From: Azoarcus sp. DN11
GTDB taxonomy: Bacteria > Pseudomonadota > Gammaproteobacteria > Burkholderiales > Rhodocyclaceae
Direction of reading: 5' to 3'
Assembly: GCF_003628555.1 (NCBI RefSeq)
Contig: NZ_CP021731.1
Location: 4,712,001 to 4,776,000, forward strand
DNA length: 64,000 bases
The translations under genes were made by a program, and so were the position numbers. Position 1 is the stretch's first letter. Every line of letters starts with the position of its first letter. This document shows positions 37,192 through 46,718 of the stretch, in pieces. A model generated the notes under the pieces. It was not told where the DNA came from and did not search any database. It was given only the letters and a program-made list of their open reading frames with translations.

Positions 37192-37508
37192 ACCATCGCC
37201 ATCCTGGGATGCTGCATCAGCAAACAATGGGAATCGCCGCCTTGCCGATTCCTGGGGGAACGGTCTGCCCGCTGGTCAATAAAGCGTCACAGCGTCCAGA
37301 TGCCTGAACGCCGGGTGGTGATCGAGTTATCGAGAGGGTTATCCACAGTTTTTGTGGAAAACCGAAGGGCCACGTTCGGGTACGCGTGCGCTCGGGGCGT
37401 TTTGGGGATACCTGAGGGGGATACCTGAGCTTTCTTGCTCCGCACACTCGGGCAGTCGCAATGTACCGCGTCGTCGGCCCGTTGCGCTACCGATGCCGGC
37501 AGTCCCGT
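37192..37508. other. Gene-free region with DnaA box and tandem 13-bp repeats
   Basis: About 320 nt between pilL and the IHF-like gene. It holds a perfect DnaA box TTATCCACA (37339-37347) with a reversed near-match (TGTGGAAAA, 37353-37361), and two exact head-to-tail copies of GGGGATACCTGAG (37404-37416 and 37417-37429). This resembles an origin or transfer-origin region. No gene seen. Confidence 0.5.
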
Positions 37509-37823
37509 TCAGGCGGCTTTCTTGCGGACGGCTGCCGGCACGGGGGCAACATCCACTCGGTCCCGCAACTCCTTGCCCGACTTGAAATGCGGCACGTATT
37601 TCCCGGGGACATGCACCGTCTCGCCGGACTTCGGGTTGCGGCCTACGCGTGGCGGCCGGTAGTTCAGCGAAAAGCTGCCGAAGCCGCGAATCTCGATTCG
37701 GCCGCCATGGGTGAGCGCATCGGTCATGGCGCCGAAGATCACCTTCACCGCCTCTTCCGCATCCCGTGCGACAAACTGCGGGAAGCGCTGTGCGAGACGG
37801 TCGATGAGTTCTGATTTCGTCAT
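37509..37823 (-). CDS. IHF-beta/HU-like DNA-binding protein
   Basis: 104 residues. Begins [11 protein letters not shown], with [26 protein letters not shown] and the arm proline region [17 protein letters not shown], diagnostic of IhfB. The tail AAVRKKAA is element-type. An ICE-borne copy beside a putative origin may help shape relaxosome or replication DNA. Confidence 0.88.
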   Translation of the reverse strand: MTKSELIDRLAQRFPQFVARDAEEAVKVIFGAMTDALTHGGRIEIRGFGSFSLNYRPPRVGRNPKSGETVHVPGKYVPHFKSGKELRDRVDVAPVPAAVRKKAA

Positions 37824-37988
37824 CCGCCGATTATATCAATCGAAACAGCAACTTCACGCTCGAGCAAAATACCGTGCTTGGGACCGACCCCGGAACACGT
37901 GGGGGCGATTGGCCATGGCTCCATCTTTACGATGGGGCACGGGAGAAAAATACGGCGACCCACTGGGCCGCCGGCACGTGTCAGAAAA

Positions 37989-40262
37989 TCACGCCGCAAC
38001 CAGTTGCCTGGCGAGCGCGACTTCGACGGAGTCACCGTCCTGGTTGAGGACATCCAAGCCCGACTCGGGCACGTCGCCCGAGGTGCTTTGCGAGACCATG
38101 ATCTTCTTGGCCATCAGCCCCAGGCAGGTCATCTGCGAGGAGTTGGCGTAGCCGAGGTAGATCACGCGCACCGGCTGCTTCTGGCCGATGCGCCATGAGC
38201 GCCGCGCGGCCTGCTGCAGCGAATACACGTTGTAGCCCGACTGCATGAACACGATGGTCGGGAACTCCAACAGGTCCAGGCCGGTTTTGACCAGCTCGGG
38301 ATTGGTGATGAGCACGTCGATGCCGCGGTCCAACTGCTCGGCGATCCAGTCCTCGCGGCGGGAGGCATCCACGCTTGCGCGCAGCACCGCCACCTTGAAA
38401 CCTTCCTGCTCCAGCAGCACCTTCAGGCGCGACGTGGTATCGCGTGTGCCCGTGTAGACGGAATAGACGAGGGTCTTGCGACCCGCTGCCTTCTCCTGCT
38501 TGCAGATCTCGATCAGCTCGCGCTCCTTGGGCATCACCTCCAGCTCGTTGAACTGAGCCGGGACGAAGGCCAGGGTGTGGCGCGTGCGCGGATGCACCAC
38601 GGTTTCCGACCGGAAGCAGCAATCCGGCCAGGCCAGCAGCACGTTGAGGACCACGCCGAGCAGTGTCGTGTCGCGTTTGGCCAGGGCCTGCTTCAGCTCC
38701 TGGGTCAGGCGACCCGCCAGATCGCGGTAGGCTGCGGCCTGCGCCGTATCCATCGCGACTTCGCGGAACTCCTCGTCGTAGGGCGGCAACACGTTGCCAC
38801 CGATGTCCTTGAGCTTGAGGAAGACGGTGAACGGCAGGACGCAACGCAGCACGCCCTTCGGACCGAAGCCCGGCGCCTTGACCGTGCGCACCGATACCTT
38901 GGTGCCCTTGGCCGTCTTGTGCGCCGTACCCGTGCTCTCGGAATAGATGTCCTTGAGGACACCGTGATCGCGCATAAATGCCATCGCAGCCGAGGTCATG
39001 CTGCCGCTCTTCGTCGGCCGGTAGCCGTCTTCGATTATCCGCCCCGGCAGGGCTCGGAACAGCAGGTGGAACAGGTCGTCGCCGTAGCCGCCCATCAGCG
39101 TGCCGGTGAGTAGCAAGGTCTTGCGCGACTTTGCCGCGAGCACGCCCATGGCCTGGCCCTGGGCGCTTCCGCCGTTCTTGTACTCGTGCGCCTCGTCGGC
39201 GATGAGCAGGTCGAACGTGCCTTGCGGCAGGTAGCGTTTGATGTACTCGGACGGCTGGTAGCCGCCCTCGCCGAAGCCAAACTCCATGTTCGCCATCGCG
39301 CGCTCCATGCGGTGCGCCTGACGATCCGAGAAGACCAGCTCACCCCGGTCGTCCATCAGGTTGATGAACTCGTGGATGTTGTCGCCCAGCATCGAGGCCA
39401 GGAAGGCGTCACCGAACTTCTGCATCAGCTTCTGCGCGGTGACTTCCCCAATGGTCGGGATGCGCTTCAGGGCCTTGAGCACGGCGGAGGACTGGTCACC
39501 GGCGGACAGGCTCCTCGGGCGGATCAGCGTCCACAGCGGTGCGGCGCAGTGGCTGCACTTCCTGCGGTACTCCTCGGCTTCCAGCTCGACCGGGTTGACC
39601 GGCTCGCCGTCGAGGTCGGTGATGACATGGCCGCAGTCCGGGCACGCCGCCACGTCGCCGTGGCGGGTGCGATGCCGGGTGAAGACGGGTTTCCAGTGGA
39701 ACCCCATCCGCATCCGCACGCGGCCCAGGACGAAAAACTCCTGACCCCATGCCGGCACACCCAACTGCTCGCGCAGCTTGATGAGCTTGAGCAGGGTGTC
39801 CGGGCCGTTGAGCACCCAGACCTTGGCACCGGCCACCGTCTCCTGGATTTCGCGCCGCCACTTGTAGACCAGGTGGGGTGGCGAGAGCACCAGGGTACGG
39901 CGGTAGCCTTCGGCGTTGAGCACAGCAGCCGTGGCGATGCCGACGGTCGTCTTGCCGCATCCCATCTCGCCGTTGACGATCGCGGCACGTTCGCCGCGGT
40001 CGACCAACAGTTCGGAAACCGCATGGACCACGTCGGCCTGCGCCTGGAACAGCTTGCGCTTGAGGCTTGCGAGAACGATCTGCCGATGCGCCCGTGGCTG
40101 GCCGGTGTAGACCGGCGGATTGGCGCGGTTGAGGGAATCCAGCAGTTCGTCGCCGAACTCGGAAACGAAGTCCTGCAGGCTCAGCGTGAGGGGAGAAGCC
40201 GCTGCTTCGAGCAGGTCGCCCTGTGCAGCGGTTTCGGGAACGGTTTCAAGATCGACGGACAT
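37989..40262 (-). CDS. SNF2-type DEAD/DEAH helicase of the ICE
   Basis: 757 residues from the ATG at 40262. Walker A EMGCGKTT, DEAH box (IADEAHEYKN), a zinc-finger-like insertion (CPDCGHVI ... CSHCAAPLW), and a C-terminal helicase motif QAARRSWRIGQKQPVR typical of SNF2 translocases. Conserved in PFGI-1 elements. Its DNA-related role (replication, repair or transcription) is not established. Confidence 0.82.
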   Translation of the reverse strand: MSVDLETVPETAAQGDLLEAAASPLTLSLQDFVSEFGDELLDSLNRANPPVYTGQPRAHRQIVLASLKRKLFQAQADVVHAVSELLVDRGERAAIVNGEMGCGKTTVGIATAAVLNAEGYRRTLVLSPPHLVYKWRREIQETVAGAKVWVLNGPDTLLKLIKLREQLGVPAWGQEFFVLGRVRMRMGFHWKPVFTRHRTRHGDVAACPDCGHVITDLDGEPVNPVELEAEEYRRKCSHCAAPLWTLIRPRSLSAGDQSSAVLKALKRIPTIGEVTAQKLMQKFGDAFLASMLGDNIHEFINLMDDRGELVFSDRQAHRMERAMANMEFGFGEGGYQPSEYIKRYLPQGTFDLLIADEAHEYKNGGSAQGQAMGVLAAKSRKTLLLTGTLMGGYGDDLFHLLFRALPGRIIEDGYRPTKSGSMTSAAMAFMRDHGVLKDIYSESTGTAHKTAKGTKVSVRTVKAPGFGPKGVLRCVLPFTVFLKLKDIGGNVLPPYDEEFREVAMDTAQAAAYRDLAGRLTQELKQALAKRDTTLLGVVLNVLLAWPDCCFRSETVVHPRTRHTLAFVPAQFNELEVMPKERELIEICKQEKAAGRKTLVYSVYTGTRDTTSRLKVLLEQEGFKVAVLRASVDASRREDWIAEQLDRGIDVLITNPELVKTGLDLLEFPTIVFMQSGYNVYSLQQAARRSWRIGQKQPVRVIYLGYANSSQMTCLGLMAKKIMVSQSTSGDVPESGLDVLNQDGDSVEVALARQLVAA

Positions 40263-40301
40263 GGTGATGCTCCAAGGTGAAGGGGCAGGCACCTCCCCCA
40301 C

Positions 40302-40319
40302 GGGGCGATGACATGCCCC
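40302..40319 (-). promoter_or_regulatory. Leader hairpin before the helicase gene
   Basis: GGGGC/GCCCC stem (40302-40306 with 40315-40319), 8-nt loop, 40 nt upstream of the helicase ATG, with the recurrent CTTTCTTCCCACC-type block on its 5' side on the minus strand. Member of the leader family seen before many genes here. Confidence 0.5.
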
Positions 40320-40360
40320 AGGGTGGGAAGAAAGGAACGGCGCAAGGCCGTCGAGGTGGA

Positions 40361-40666
40361 TCAGTACTCGCTGGGCAACAGCAGCGTGGTGACGCTGCGA
40401 TCCCATTCGGTGATGATCCAGAGCTTCAGGTCGGGCGTGACCTGGTAGGACGAGAACAGACGATCGTCGCCGGACTTCAGGGCGGCGTCGTTCAGCCGCC
40501 GATCGTCGTCGCTCAGGTCGCCCCAGTCGCCATGAAGATGGCGGCGCAGGTACGGCACGGGGTTGAGCCGGCCCTGCCGGACCAGTTCATCGACGCCGAT
40601 GGTCATGACAACCTGACCGGGCGAGAAACGTGTTTGTGACGTGAGGTTGAGGACTGCGAGTGCCAT
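40361..40666 (-). CDS. ICE hypothetical protein
   Basis: 101 residues from the ATG at 40666 (AAGGAG upstream). Segments ALAVLNLTSQTRFSPGQVVMT, YLRRHLHGDWGDLSDDDRRLND and LKLWIITEWDRSVTTLLLPSEY are typical of a small plasmid/ICE family of unknown function. No catalytic motif. Confidence 0.7.
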   Translation of the reverse strand: MALAVLNLTSQTRFSPGQVVMTIGVDELVRQGRLNPVPYLRRHLHGDWGDLSDDDRRLNDAALKSGDDRLFSSYQVTPDLKLWIITEWDRSVTTLLLPSEY

Positions 40667-40690
40667 GGTGGTATCTCCTTCTGGAAGAAG

Positions 40691-40722
40691 GGGCCACGAC
40701 ACCCCATCGGGGCGACATGAGC
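40691..40722 (-). promoter_or_regulatory. Leader hairpin before the 101-residue protein
   Basis: CCCC-ATC-GGGG core inside a GGGGC ... GCCC outer pairing, 25-55 nt upstream of the ATG at 40666, followed on its 5' side by the TTTCATCCACCC block. Same leader family. Confidence 0.45.
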
Positions 40723-40767
40723 CCGGTGGGTGGATGAAAGCGACGGCGAACCGTCAGGGAACAACGA

Positions 40768-41877
40768 TCAGCGGATGGTCAGCACCTCGCCCCGCGTCGG
40801 GGAGCCTGGCGTCATGTCCCAGGCGCGGATGACCGGCACGAACTTGTCGGTGAGGATGCGCGTCTCGGCCACGGAGCCGTCGTCGCGTTCGGTGTATTCC
40901 GTCTGGAGAGTTTTCTCCTTGTGGGTATCACCTTTGACGACGAGCACCCGCCCGGTTCTGGACCTCACCACGCCGGAGATCGCGCCCGCGGCCAAGGCCA
41001 GGGCGAGATGCCAGTGTGACAAAGCCCGCGCCGGTGGCCGCAGCGATTGCTGTGCGGCACCCAGGTGCGTATCGAGCGCCGGCCAGAGTCCTTGCAGCCG
41101 GTCGACTTCGTCGGCGAACTGCTCGGGTTCCATCGTCACGCGATAGAAGTGCTCCGGTTCGGCCGGGCTGGCGGGGAGCATGTAGGGCAGGAACGGCCAT
41201 TCCCGCGGCAGCTCCTCGGCTTCGACGTCGCCCTGCCCGATCTGCAGCAGCAGGCCGCGCACGGCTTTGACCGAATCCGATGCCTGGTCGCGCTGGCGAA
41301 CCCGGCGGCCGAAGACCACCACCTGCTTGAACTGCGTCTCCACCGCACGGTAGATGCGCAGGTCGGCGAAGTGGCGCATCAGCCATCCGACCAGCTCGGC
41401 GTCGAGCACGTAGGACGGCACGATGAAGATCAGCACGCCGCCGTACTGCAGCAGCGGCAGCGCGCGCTGGTAGAACAGTTTCTCCAGCCTGGCGCGGCCC
41501 TGGCCCTGGTAGCCGATGTTGCCGTTGGCGTCCTTACTCAGGTCGCCATAGGGCGGGTTCAGCCACAGCAGGCCAAAGGTCTGGCGTGAGATCAGCGTGT
41601 CCATTAGGTCGCCGTGGATACAGCGATCGACGAGTCCGCGTGCGTGGGCCGCACGCCCGGCGTCGTACTCGACGGCGAAGGCCTTGACCTGCTCGCGCCC
41701 GAGGGCGTGCGCGGCTTCGGCGATCGCCACGCCTTCGCCGGCGCAGGGATCGAGGATGCACATCGGGCCGTCGGCGGGAGCCAGTGCGGCGAGCGCTCTT
41801 TCGAGTGTGGGTTCATCGGTGGGGAAGTACCCGTTCTTCACGAAATTGCGGGCGAGCCGCGGGAACATGAGTGCCAT
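40768..41877 (-). CDS. DUF6094-type protein with N6-methyltransferase motifs
   Basis: 369 residues from the ATG at 41877. CILDPCAGEGVAIAEAA (SAM-binding motif I) and LLWLNPPYGDL (NPPY catalytic motif) show an adenine-N6 methyltransferase fold. Standard ICE gene; may modify element DNA to escape restriction. No cognate nuclease is present. Confidence 0.78.
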   Translation of the reverse strand: MALMFPRLARNFVKNGYFPTDEPTLERALAALAPADGPMCILDPCAGEGVAIAEAAHALGREQVKAFAVEYDAGRAAHARGLVDRCIHGDLMDTLISRQTFGLLWLNPPYGDLSKDANGNIGYQGQGRARLEKLFYQRALPLLQYGGVLIFIVPSYVLDAELVGWLMRHFADLRIYRAVETQFKQVVVFGRRVRQRDQASDSVKAVRGLLLQIGQGDVEAEELPREWPFLPYMLPASPAEPEHFYRVTMEPEQFADEVDRLQGLWPALDTHLGAAQQSLRPPARALSHWHLALALAAGAISGVVRSRTGRVLVVKGDTHKEKTLQTEYTERDDGSVAETRILTDKFVPVIRAWDMTPGSPTRGEVLTIR

Positions 41878-41909
41878 GGGAATCTCCTTGGCATGTCGAT
41901 GAAGGGAAG

Positions 41910-41933
41910 CGGACATGCGCGTGGGCATGTCCG
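41910..41933 (-). promoter_or_regulatory. Leader hairpin before the methyltransferase-like gene
   Basis: Perfect 9-bp stem CGGACATGC / GCATGTCCG (41910-41918 with 41925-41933), 6-nt loop, about 33 nt before the ATG at 41877. Position equals that of the other leaders though the stem sequence differs. Confidence 0.5.
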
Positions 41934-41944
41934 GTGCGAAGACC

Positions 41945-42601
41945 TCAGGCCACCGCTTCGAGCGATAGGTCAGAGGTGATCGGGTACCCGGAGTCCTCTG
42001 TGGTGAGCACGTTGCTACGGATCAGCCCGCCCAGCGCCAGGGTCAGCGCCGGTACGTCAATGGCGAGGCGATGGCCTTCCAGTGGCCCGAGGGCGAGCGG
42101 AAGGCGGGTCAGCATCGACCGCGCCTGCAGCAACTCCAGCACGATGTCGCGCCAGTGATCGAGCAGCGGCAGCGGGCAGGTATCCCGCACCAACGACCAC
42201 AGCCGGTCGAGCCGGTGTGCGGACTCGCGCGGCAGAAGCGCCAGCGCGCTGGCGTTGGCCTTGTCAGGCCTCACGGCGCGATGGTCGAACAGCCACACGT
42301 TCGTCAGCGCACCGAACAGCGTACGGCGGTAAGCGCGGGTGATGCGCTTCTCCAGGTTGTCGACGTTGCCGACGAAGACCGGAAGCGCGCCGCCCTGCTC
42401 GGTGACGACGTGGAACTGGTCCAGCCCCTGCTCGTCGCGCCCGAGGGTCAAGCGAGCCAGGAACTCCTGGACGGCGGTGTCGCGCGCCCAGACGGACAGG
42501 AAGACTAGGTTGCCGTGTTCGTCACCCACGCAGCCGTCGGCCATGAGGTCGGGGCATTCGTCGATGCGATACAGCGTCTTGGAAGAATGGGTGGCAGGCA
42601 T
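41945..42601 (-). CDS. ICE hypothetical protein
   Basis: 218 residues. I do not recognise the family. C-terminal region is helical (LALGPLEGHRLAIDVPALTLALGGLIRS). First gene of the unit whose leader carries a 12-bp hairpin and copy A of the three-hairpin RNA motif. Confidence 0.65.
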   Translation of the reverse strand: MPATHSSKTLYRIDECPDLMADGCVGDEHGNLVFLSVWARDTAVQEFLARLTLGRDEQGLDQFHVVTEQGGALPVFVGNVDNLEKRITRAYRRTLFGALTNVWLFDHRAVRPDKANASALALLPRESAHRLDRLWSLVRDTCPLPLLDHWRDIVLELLQARSMLTRLPLALGPLEGHRLAIDVPALTLALGGLIRSNVLTTEDSGYPITSDLSLEAVA

Positions 42602-42635
42602 GGTGTTGTCCTCGAAGAGATCGGAGACAGCACGG

Positions 42636-42662
42636 CCCTTGGGGCAGTCGCTGCCCCAAGGG
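42636..42662 (-). promoter_or_regulatory. 12-bp leader hairpin
   Basis: Perfect 12-bp stem (CCCTTGGGGCAG 42636-42647 with CTGCCCCAAGGG 42651-42662) and a 3-nt loop, 35-60 nt upstream of the ATG at 42601. No T tract. Lies between three-hairpin motif copy A and the ribosome site. Confidence 0.65.
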
Positions 42663-42706
42663 GTGGAAGAAAGCGCCGGGAACGGCTTGGCGAAGAAGAA
42701 CGACCT

Positions 42707-42772
42707 GCGCGTCGCAACGCGTCGTAACCTTGAAGGTCTTGGCTACCTCGGCATGTTGTCGGCATCGCCGAC
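42707..42772 (-). ncRNA. Three-hairpin leader RNA motif, copy A
   Basis: Three adjacent inverted repeats: 42707-42722 (GCGCG/CGCGT), 42724-42746 (GTAACC/GGCTAC) and 42758-42772 (GTCGGC/GCCGAC). Same order and spacing as copies B and C. In hairpin 2 the one non-Watson-Crick pair is A-C on the plus strand, hence U-G on the minus strand, which fits an RNA transcribed with the minus-strand genes. Confidence 0.6.
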
Positions 42773-42800
42773 GGACATAGCAGTAGAGTGCTTCAGGTGA

Positions 42801-43266
42801 CCGACGGGCGGGCGCAAAAAACCGTTGTGCTGCACACCCCTGTTTGCCCGAGTAGTTCCTACTGTGGGGGGACCTGCCGACTAATCCTAACTCCAGACTG
42901 TGGGGTTCGAGATGCGACGAGTATGAAGGGATAAAAGCAGAGTCCGACCACTATGCGGACGTTTCGAGTCTGAGCTGCTTCCAGACATTTGGGAGTACCG
43001 GTTCTCCTTATTTGCGTAGCTCAGCAGGGCCAGAGTCCTCGCTAGCTAGACACCGCACCGCCTCCAAAGCAGCAGAGAAGATTGGTCAGCGCCGAGACTC
43101 TCAGAGCGTTATCGGAATGGGACCGTCGTAGCCAGCACTTACAACATTCTGGTTCGAGTTGGCGACCGCCGGGGACACTTGGACAAGGGTCAGCGTCCAC
43201 GCATTTCGGACCTCGGGTTCGTGCTCGCCCTCCCGGCCCGCGGATCCGCGCCCCCCTCATCGTCAC
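42801..43266. other. Gene-free left border of the cargo operon
   Basis: 466 nt with lower GC than the flanks and no credible gene, tRNA or ubiquitin-like ORF. It separates the patatin gene's stop from the ICE leader at 42.7 kb and probably contains the cargo insertion boundary. Confidence 0.5.
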
Positions 43267-44436
43267 TCAAAGTTCGGGCGCATAGGTATCCACAAGGCAG
43301 CGAGTCAGCTGCTCGCCCCGCTTGCTGAGCTTTTCGATGTTCCCCTTCGACATTGGGTTGAAATTCGTCGGGTAGTCGATAACCTGATCACGACTGACCA
43401 GGTCGGCAGGCCGGACCGGCAGCGCGCTATCCCGCTGGCCGAGATACGGCATGAGAAACCCCTGAATCTCCCCGCTGGCCGCCATCCGGTGGAGGAGACT
43501 CTGTGTCAGCGTCTGCGTCCGCCGGTGGATAGTGATGACCGTCGCCAGCATCCGCGACATCCAGAATGTCGGCCGCCTCGCCCCAGACGGCATCCCCTGG
43601 CCGGCATCACACGCAATGATGAAGTCCACCGGGAACACATTGGTACTGAACTCGCTTGAGCGCCCAGGTAGCATGCAGGACACACCAAGATTGTCGTAAA
43701 CACCCCCGTCCGTGACGATGACGCGATGCTTCGTTTCGACACCGTTCTTGGTGAATGTCAGGTAGTGATCGAGCGCGGGCAGGAATGCAGGGAATGCCGC
43801 GGAAGCGGCAACCGCGGTGGCGACGTGCGGGGTATCGGTCAGCCTGCCGAACCGCCAACATCCGCTCTCAACGGAGCCATAGCGGAATGCCGTCTCGGTA
43901 CGGAGCTCGGCCGCATTGATGACAACCGAGAGCTCTCGGCGCCCGACAGCATCCATGCGCCGGTCGCCGAAGTAGCAACGAACGAGGTGGCGCTCGAAAG
44001 CCGTCGTGAAGCTCGCAAACCGTGGGGCAAAGTCGAGGATCTGCTCGGCGATCGTTACTAGCCACTTAGGCCGTAGCTTTACGAGGCTCAGCAACCATCC
44101 CGTGAGCTGGAGAGTCCGCGCCAGAACGGCAGCCGGGCCGGCGAGGATCGTGGCGACCACAATCTTAGGCAGTTCGAACGACAAGAGCGTCTCGCGGGCA
44201 ATTCCCCACACCATGCCGCGCGAGAGCGCCGCCTCGACTCGACGCGCAAAAGCTTCGAATGGTTCATCGCTGTAGGCATAGAGCGCCGCGATGACACTGC
44301 CGCCCGAGACCCCCGAAAGCACAGCGACCTTGTCGAGAATTCCGCGGTCGTGAAGCGCACGCAGGCAACCCAGGTGAAAGGCGATGGCCCGAGATCCGCC
44401 ACCCGAGAGGGCCAAGCCGATTCTCGAGGAGCTCAT
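43267..44436 (-). CDS. Patatin-like phospholipase, probable effector
   Basis: 389 residues from the ATG overlapping the upstream stop (ATGA). Oxyanion motif GGGSR (residues 12-16), nucleophile elbow GVSGG with Ser44, and DGG motif with Asp243 form the Ser-Asp dyad. A hydrophobic stretch around residues 92-120 could touch membrane. Patatin phospholipases (such as CapV) are membrane-degrading effectors of abortive-infection systems; that role here is inferred from its partners. Confidence 0.85.
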   Translation of the reverse strand: MSSSRIGLALSGGGSRAIAFHLGCLRALHDRGILDKVAVLSGVSGGSVIAALYAYSDEPFEAFARRVEAALSRGMVWGIARETLLSFELPKIVVATILAGPAAVLARTLQLTGWLLSLVKLRPKWLVTIAEQILDFAPRFASFTTAFERHLVRCYFGDRRMDAVGRRELSVVINAAELRTETAFRYGSVESGCWRFGRLTDTPHVATAVAASAAFPAFLPALDHYLTFTKNGVETKHRVIVTDGGVYDNLGVSCMLPGRSSEFSTNVFPVDFIIACDAGQGMPSGARRPTFWMSRMLATVITIHRRTQTLTQSLLHRMAASGEIQGFLMPYLGQRDSALPVRPADLVSRDQVIDYPTNFNPMSKGNIEKLSKRGEQLTRCLVDTYAPEL

Positions 44437-46718
44437 TGTTGCCCTCCATCCTCTTCCTCGTGCCGCGCAATGAAGACGAATTCGTTGCGCCGGTAGAGGT
44501 AGTAGTTTTCTTCGCGCCTCGTTGCGGCGTACCCTACGATGAGCATGACCACCTGGCGCGGCGGAAACTCCTGGAAGTGGAGCAGCTCCAGCATCGCATT
44601 GAGGTCGTCTTGGCTCGGCCGGCCGCGACTGATGGGGTGCGTATGCCAGATGCCGATGAAGCGGCTCGACTTCCCACTCGCCACCGATTTGAACGCGTTC
44701 AGTTCCTTCGTGCCGGCAGTCCCGCACAGAAACTGCATTTCAGTCGCGGTACTATCCGGCGGCGGCCCGCTGACACTATCGACCCAGATTACCTGATGAG
44801 CGTCGTCAACTTCACCGAAGATGAGGCCGCCAGTTTCGACCCTGTCGGAACGCGTGCGTGCGATGCGCCTCAATTCTGACGCCATATCGAGCGCGGCAAC
44901 ATCCGAGCGCAGCACAGCGTAGCCGTGCCTCTGCTCGCTATGACGAGCGTAGCCCTTGAACGTGTAGCTCAGGCGCCGCTTACTATCGTCCGCCCGCAAC
45001 CACGATGCGGCGACGAGGTCCAGACTTGCCGCATCGGGCGCAAGGCTTTCGATGCGAGACAGACCGATGTTCAAGAGGCCCGCTGCGTGGTGGTCAATGT
45101 CGGCCGCCGAGCCGATGAACGTCGGCGCCGAGCAGCCTGGCTCCGGCTGAAACACCGTTACCGTCTCGCGCTCTGGCCAGAACGCCTTCGCCAGTGAATG
45201 GCCAGCATCCTTTGCTAACGCCTCTAATTTGGCCTGTCGCGCAATGTGATGCGGACCCCCACGGTACTGAGGCATCTTCACCAGCACCGATCCGTTTTCG
45301 GCCGCAGCACTGACCGACATCGACAGCATTGGAATCGGAAGGCTCTGTGCCTTCAATTCCTCTTCGATGCGATGGGTTGCGCTCGCTGACGCCGTGGCGT
45401 CTATGACCAAGTCCCATTCCTTGAAGTCGAAACGGGACAGCGCCTGATTGGCGAGGTTACCCTTGCCCACAGTGACCAAGCATTCAAGGCCAATGGCCTG
45501 CAAATGCGCTTGCAGCGCGGTGGCCTTTTCCGAGCCGATGTCGCTGTCCGCATAGCGCTGCCTGACGAGGATTCCAGGCTTCACTATGCCGTAGTCGACG
45601 AGATGCAGTTTGGCGGCGCCAGAGCGCAGAACCATCTCGGCCACCGCCGACCCCAGTGCTCCGCAACCGAGGAGCAGGACCCGTTTCTCAGAGAGGGCAG
45701 CGAGCAGCGTTCCGCCGTCTCGCCGGTTGACGATCTCAGGCCGGTCTTCGAGGACGTCGCACCACCTGACGCCTGCCTTAACCATCCACTTGACGAGCTC
45801 GTCTCGCGCGGCTTCGTCTTCCCCCTTGCTCCGCACCATGGCGCGGAGCGTCTTCAGCGTGTCCGGACCAATTTCCCAAACGGTCAGGTGCGGCTTAAGC
45901 GGCTCGCCGGCCGCCTTGCGCCGCATCGGAGCGCCAAGGACGAAATATGCGGGCTCCTCCTCTGAGCCGACCAGGGAGAAGAGTCTCAGGAGGGAGTACA
46001 GCAAGCCGAACGACAGCCCCGCGTTCTCGACGAGTTCGATGAGATCGTTGACCTTCGTCGGAAATTCGGTCGCGAGCGGCTTGTCGAATAGGATGGCGGC
46101 AGCGATCGGATGTCCAGGGTCGGTATCGCCCCAATCATCTAGCTTGGTCCACCCGACGAGGTCGAAGCGGTCACCCCTGACTTTGCGCAAGTCCGCACGC
46201 CCGATCCAAATCCCGTCGTCCGCCATTCCGGCAGGTGTATCAGCTCTGACGACGAACGTGGTCGAGGACGTGGTGTAGGCGACGGGCGGATGCAGAGGCG
46301 CATCATCAGGGTCCAGCTCGCCCTTTCCCGCCGCGCGCATCCACTGCTCTACCCGGTCAAAGAAGCCGAACATGCCATCGGACGGCTCGTACTCCGTCTC
46401 GCCCGATTGATAGAGGCAGATCGAACTGCCCCACTGAACGTGCGGCGTTCCGATGAACCGCGTGTGCTTGAAATAGATGTCGGGTTTCTTGAATGGGAAG
46501 TCCGGATGAACGTGCAGGCTTATTCGCTCACGGTCTCGAAATGCGAGACCGTTTCTGGTTCGGTAGTCCTTCGTTTCGAGCGATAGGTGGACCCAGACGT
46601 AGCCCTCCGATTTCGACTCGGCCGCTAATTCAAGAACCTCCAGAGCACCGTTCGAGTTGTCGGCGATATCGGCGAGTTGAAGAAGGGCGAGCTGCTGACC
46701 TCGACTCAGTTCGGGCAT
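44433..46718 (-). CDS. E2-E1-JAB ubiquitin-like conjugation/deconjugation fusion protein
   Basis: 761 residues. N-terminal E2-like (UBC) domain with HPDFPFKKPD and candidate catalytic Cys101 in GSSICLYQ. Central ThiF/E1 domain with ATP loop GCGALGSA (~351-358) and candidate E1 cysteine Cys529 in PEPGCSAPTF. C-terminal JAB/JAMM metalloprotease with Glu628, HTHP (His692/His694), Ser702 and Asp705. All three active sites look intact. Equivalent to Cap2 plus Cap3 of type II CBASS in one chain. It can be expected to attach a target protein's C-terminus to a substrate and to trim or reverse this. Overlaps both neighbours. Confidence 0.88.
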   Translation of the reverse strand: MPELSRGQQLALLQLADIADNSNGALEVLELAAESKSEGYVWVHLSLETKDYRTRNGLAFRDRERISLHVHPDFPFKKPDIYFKHTRFIGTPHVQWGSSICLYQSGETEYEPSDGMFGFFDRVEQWMRAAGKGELDPDDAPLHPPVAYTTSSTTFVVRADTPAGMADDGIWIGRADLRKVRGDRFDLVGWTKLDDWGDTDPGHPIAAAILFDKPLATEFPTKVNDLIELVENAGLSFGLLYSLLRLFSLVGSEEEPAYFVLGAPMRRKAAGEPLKPHLTVWEIGPDTLKTLRAMVRSKGEDEAARDELVKWMVKAGVRWCDVLEDRPEIVNRRDGGTLLAALSEKRVLLLGCGALGSAVAEMVLRSGAAKLHLVDYGIVKPGILVRQRYADSDIGSEKATALQAHLQAIGLECLVTVGKGNLANQALSRFDFKEWDLVIDATASASATHRIEEELKAQSLPIPMLSMSVSAAAENGSVLVKMPQYRGGPHHIARQAKLEALAKDAGHSLAKAFWPERETVTVFQPEPGCSAPTFIGSAADIDHHAAGLLNIGLSRIESLAPDAASLDLVAASWLRADDSKRRLSYTFKGYARHSEQRHGYAVLRSDVAALDMASELRRIARTRSDRVETGGLIFGEVDDAHQVIWVDSVSGPPPDSTATEMQFLCGTAGTKELNAFKSVASGKSSRFIGIWHTHPISRGRPSQDDLNAMLELLHFQEFPPRQVVMLIVGYAATRREENYYLYRRNEFVFIARHEEEDGGQQ

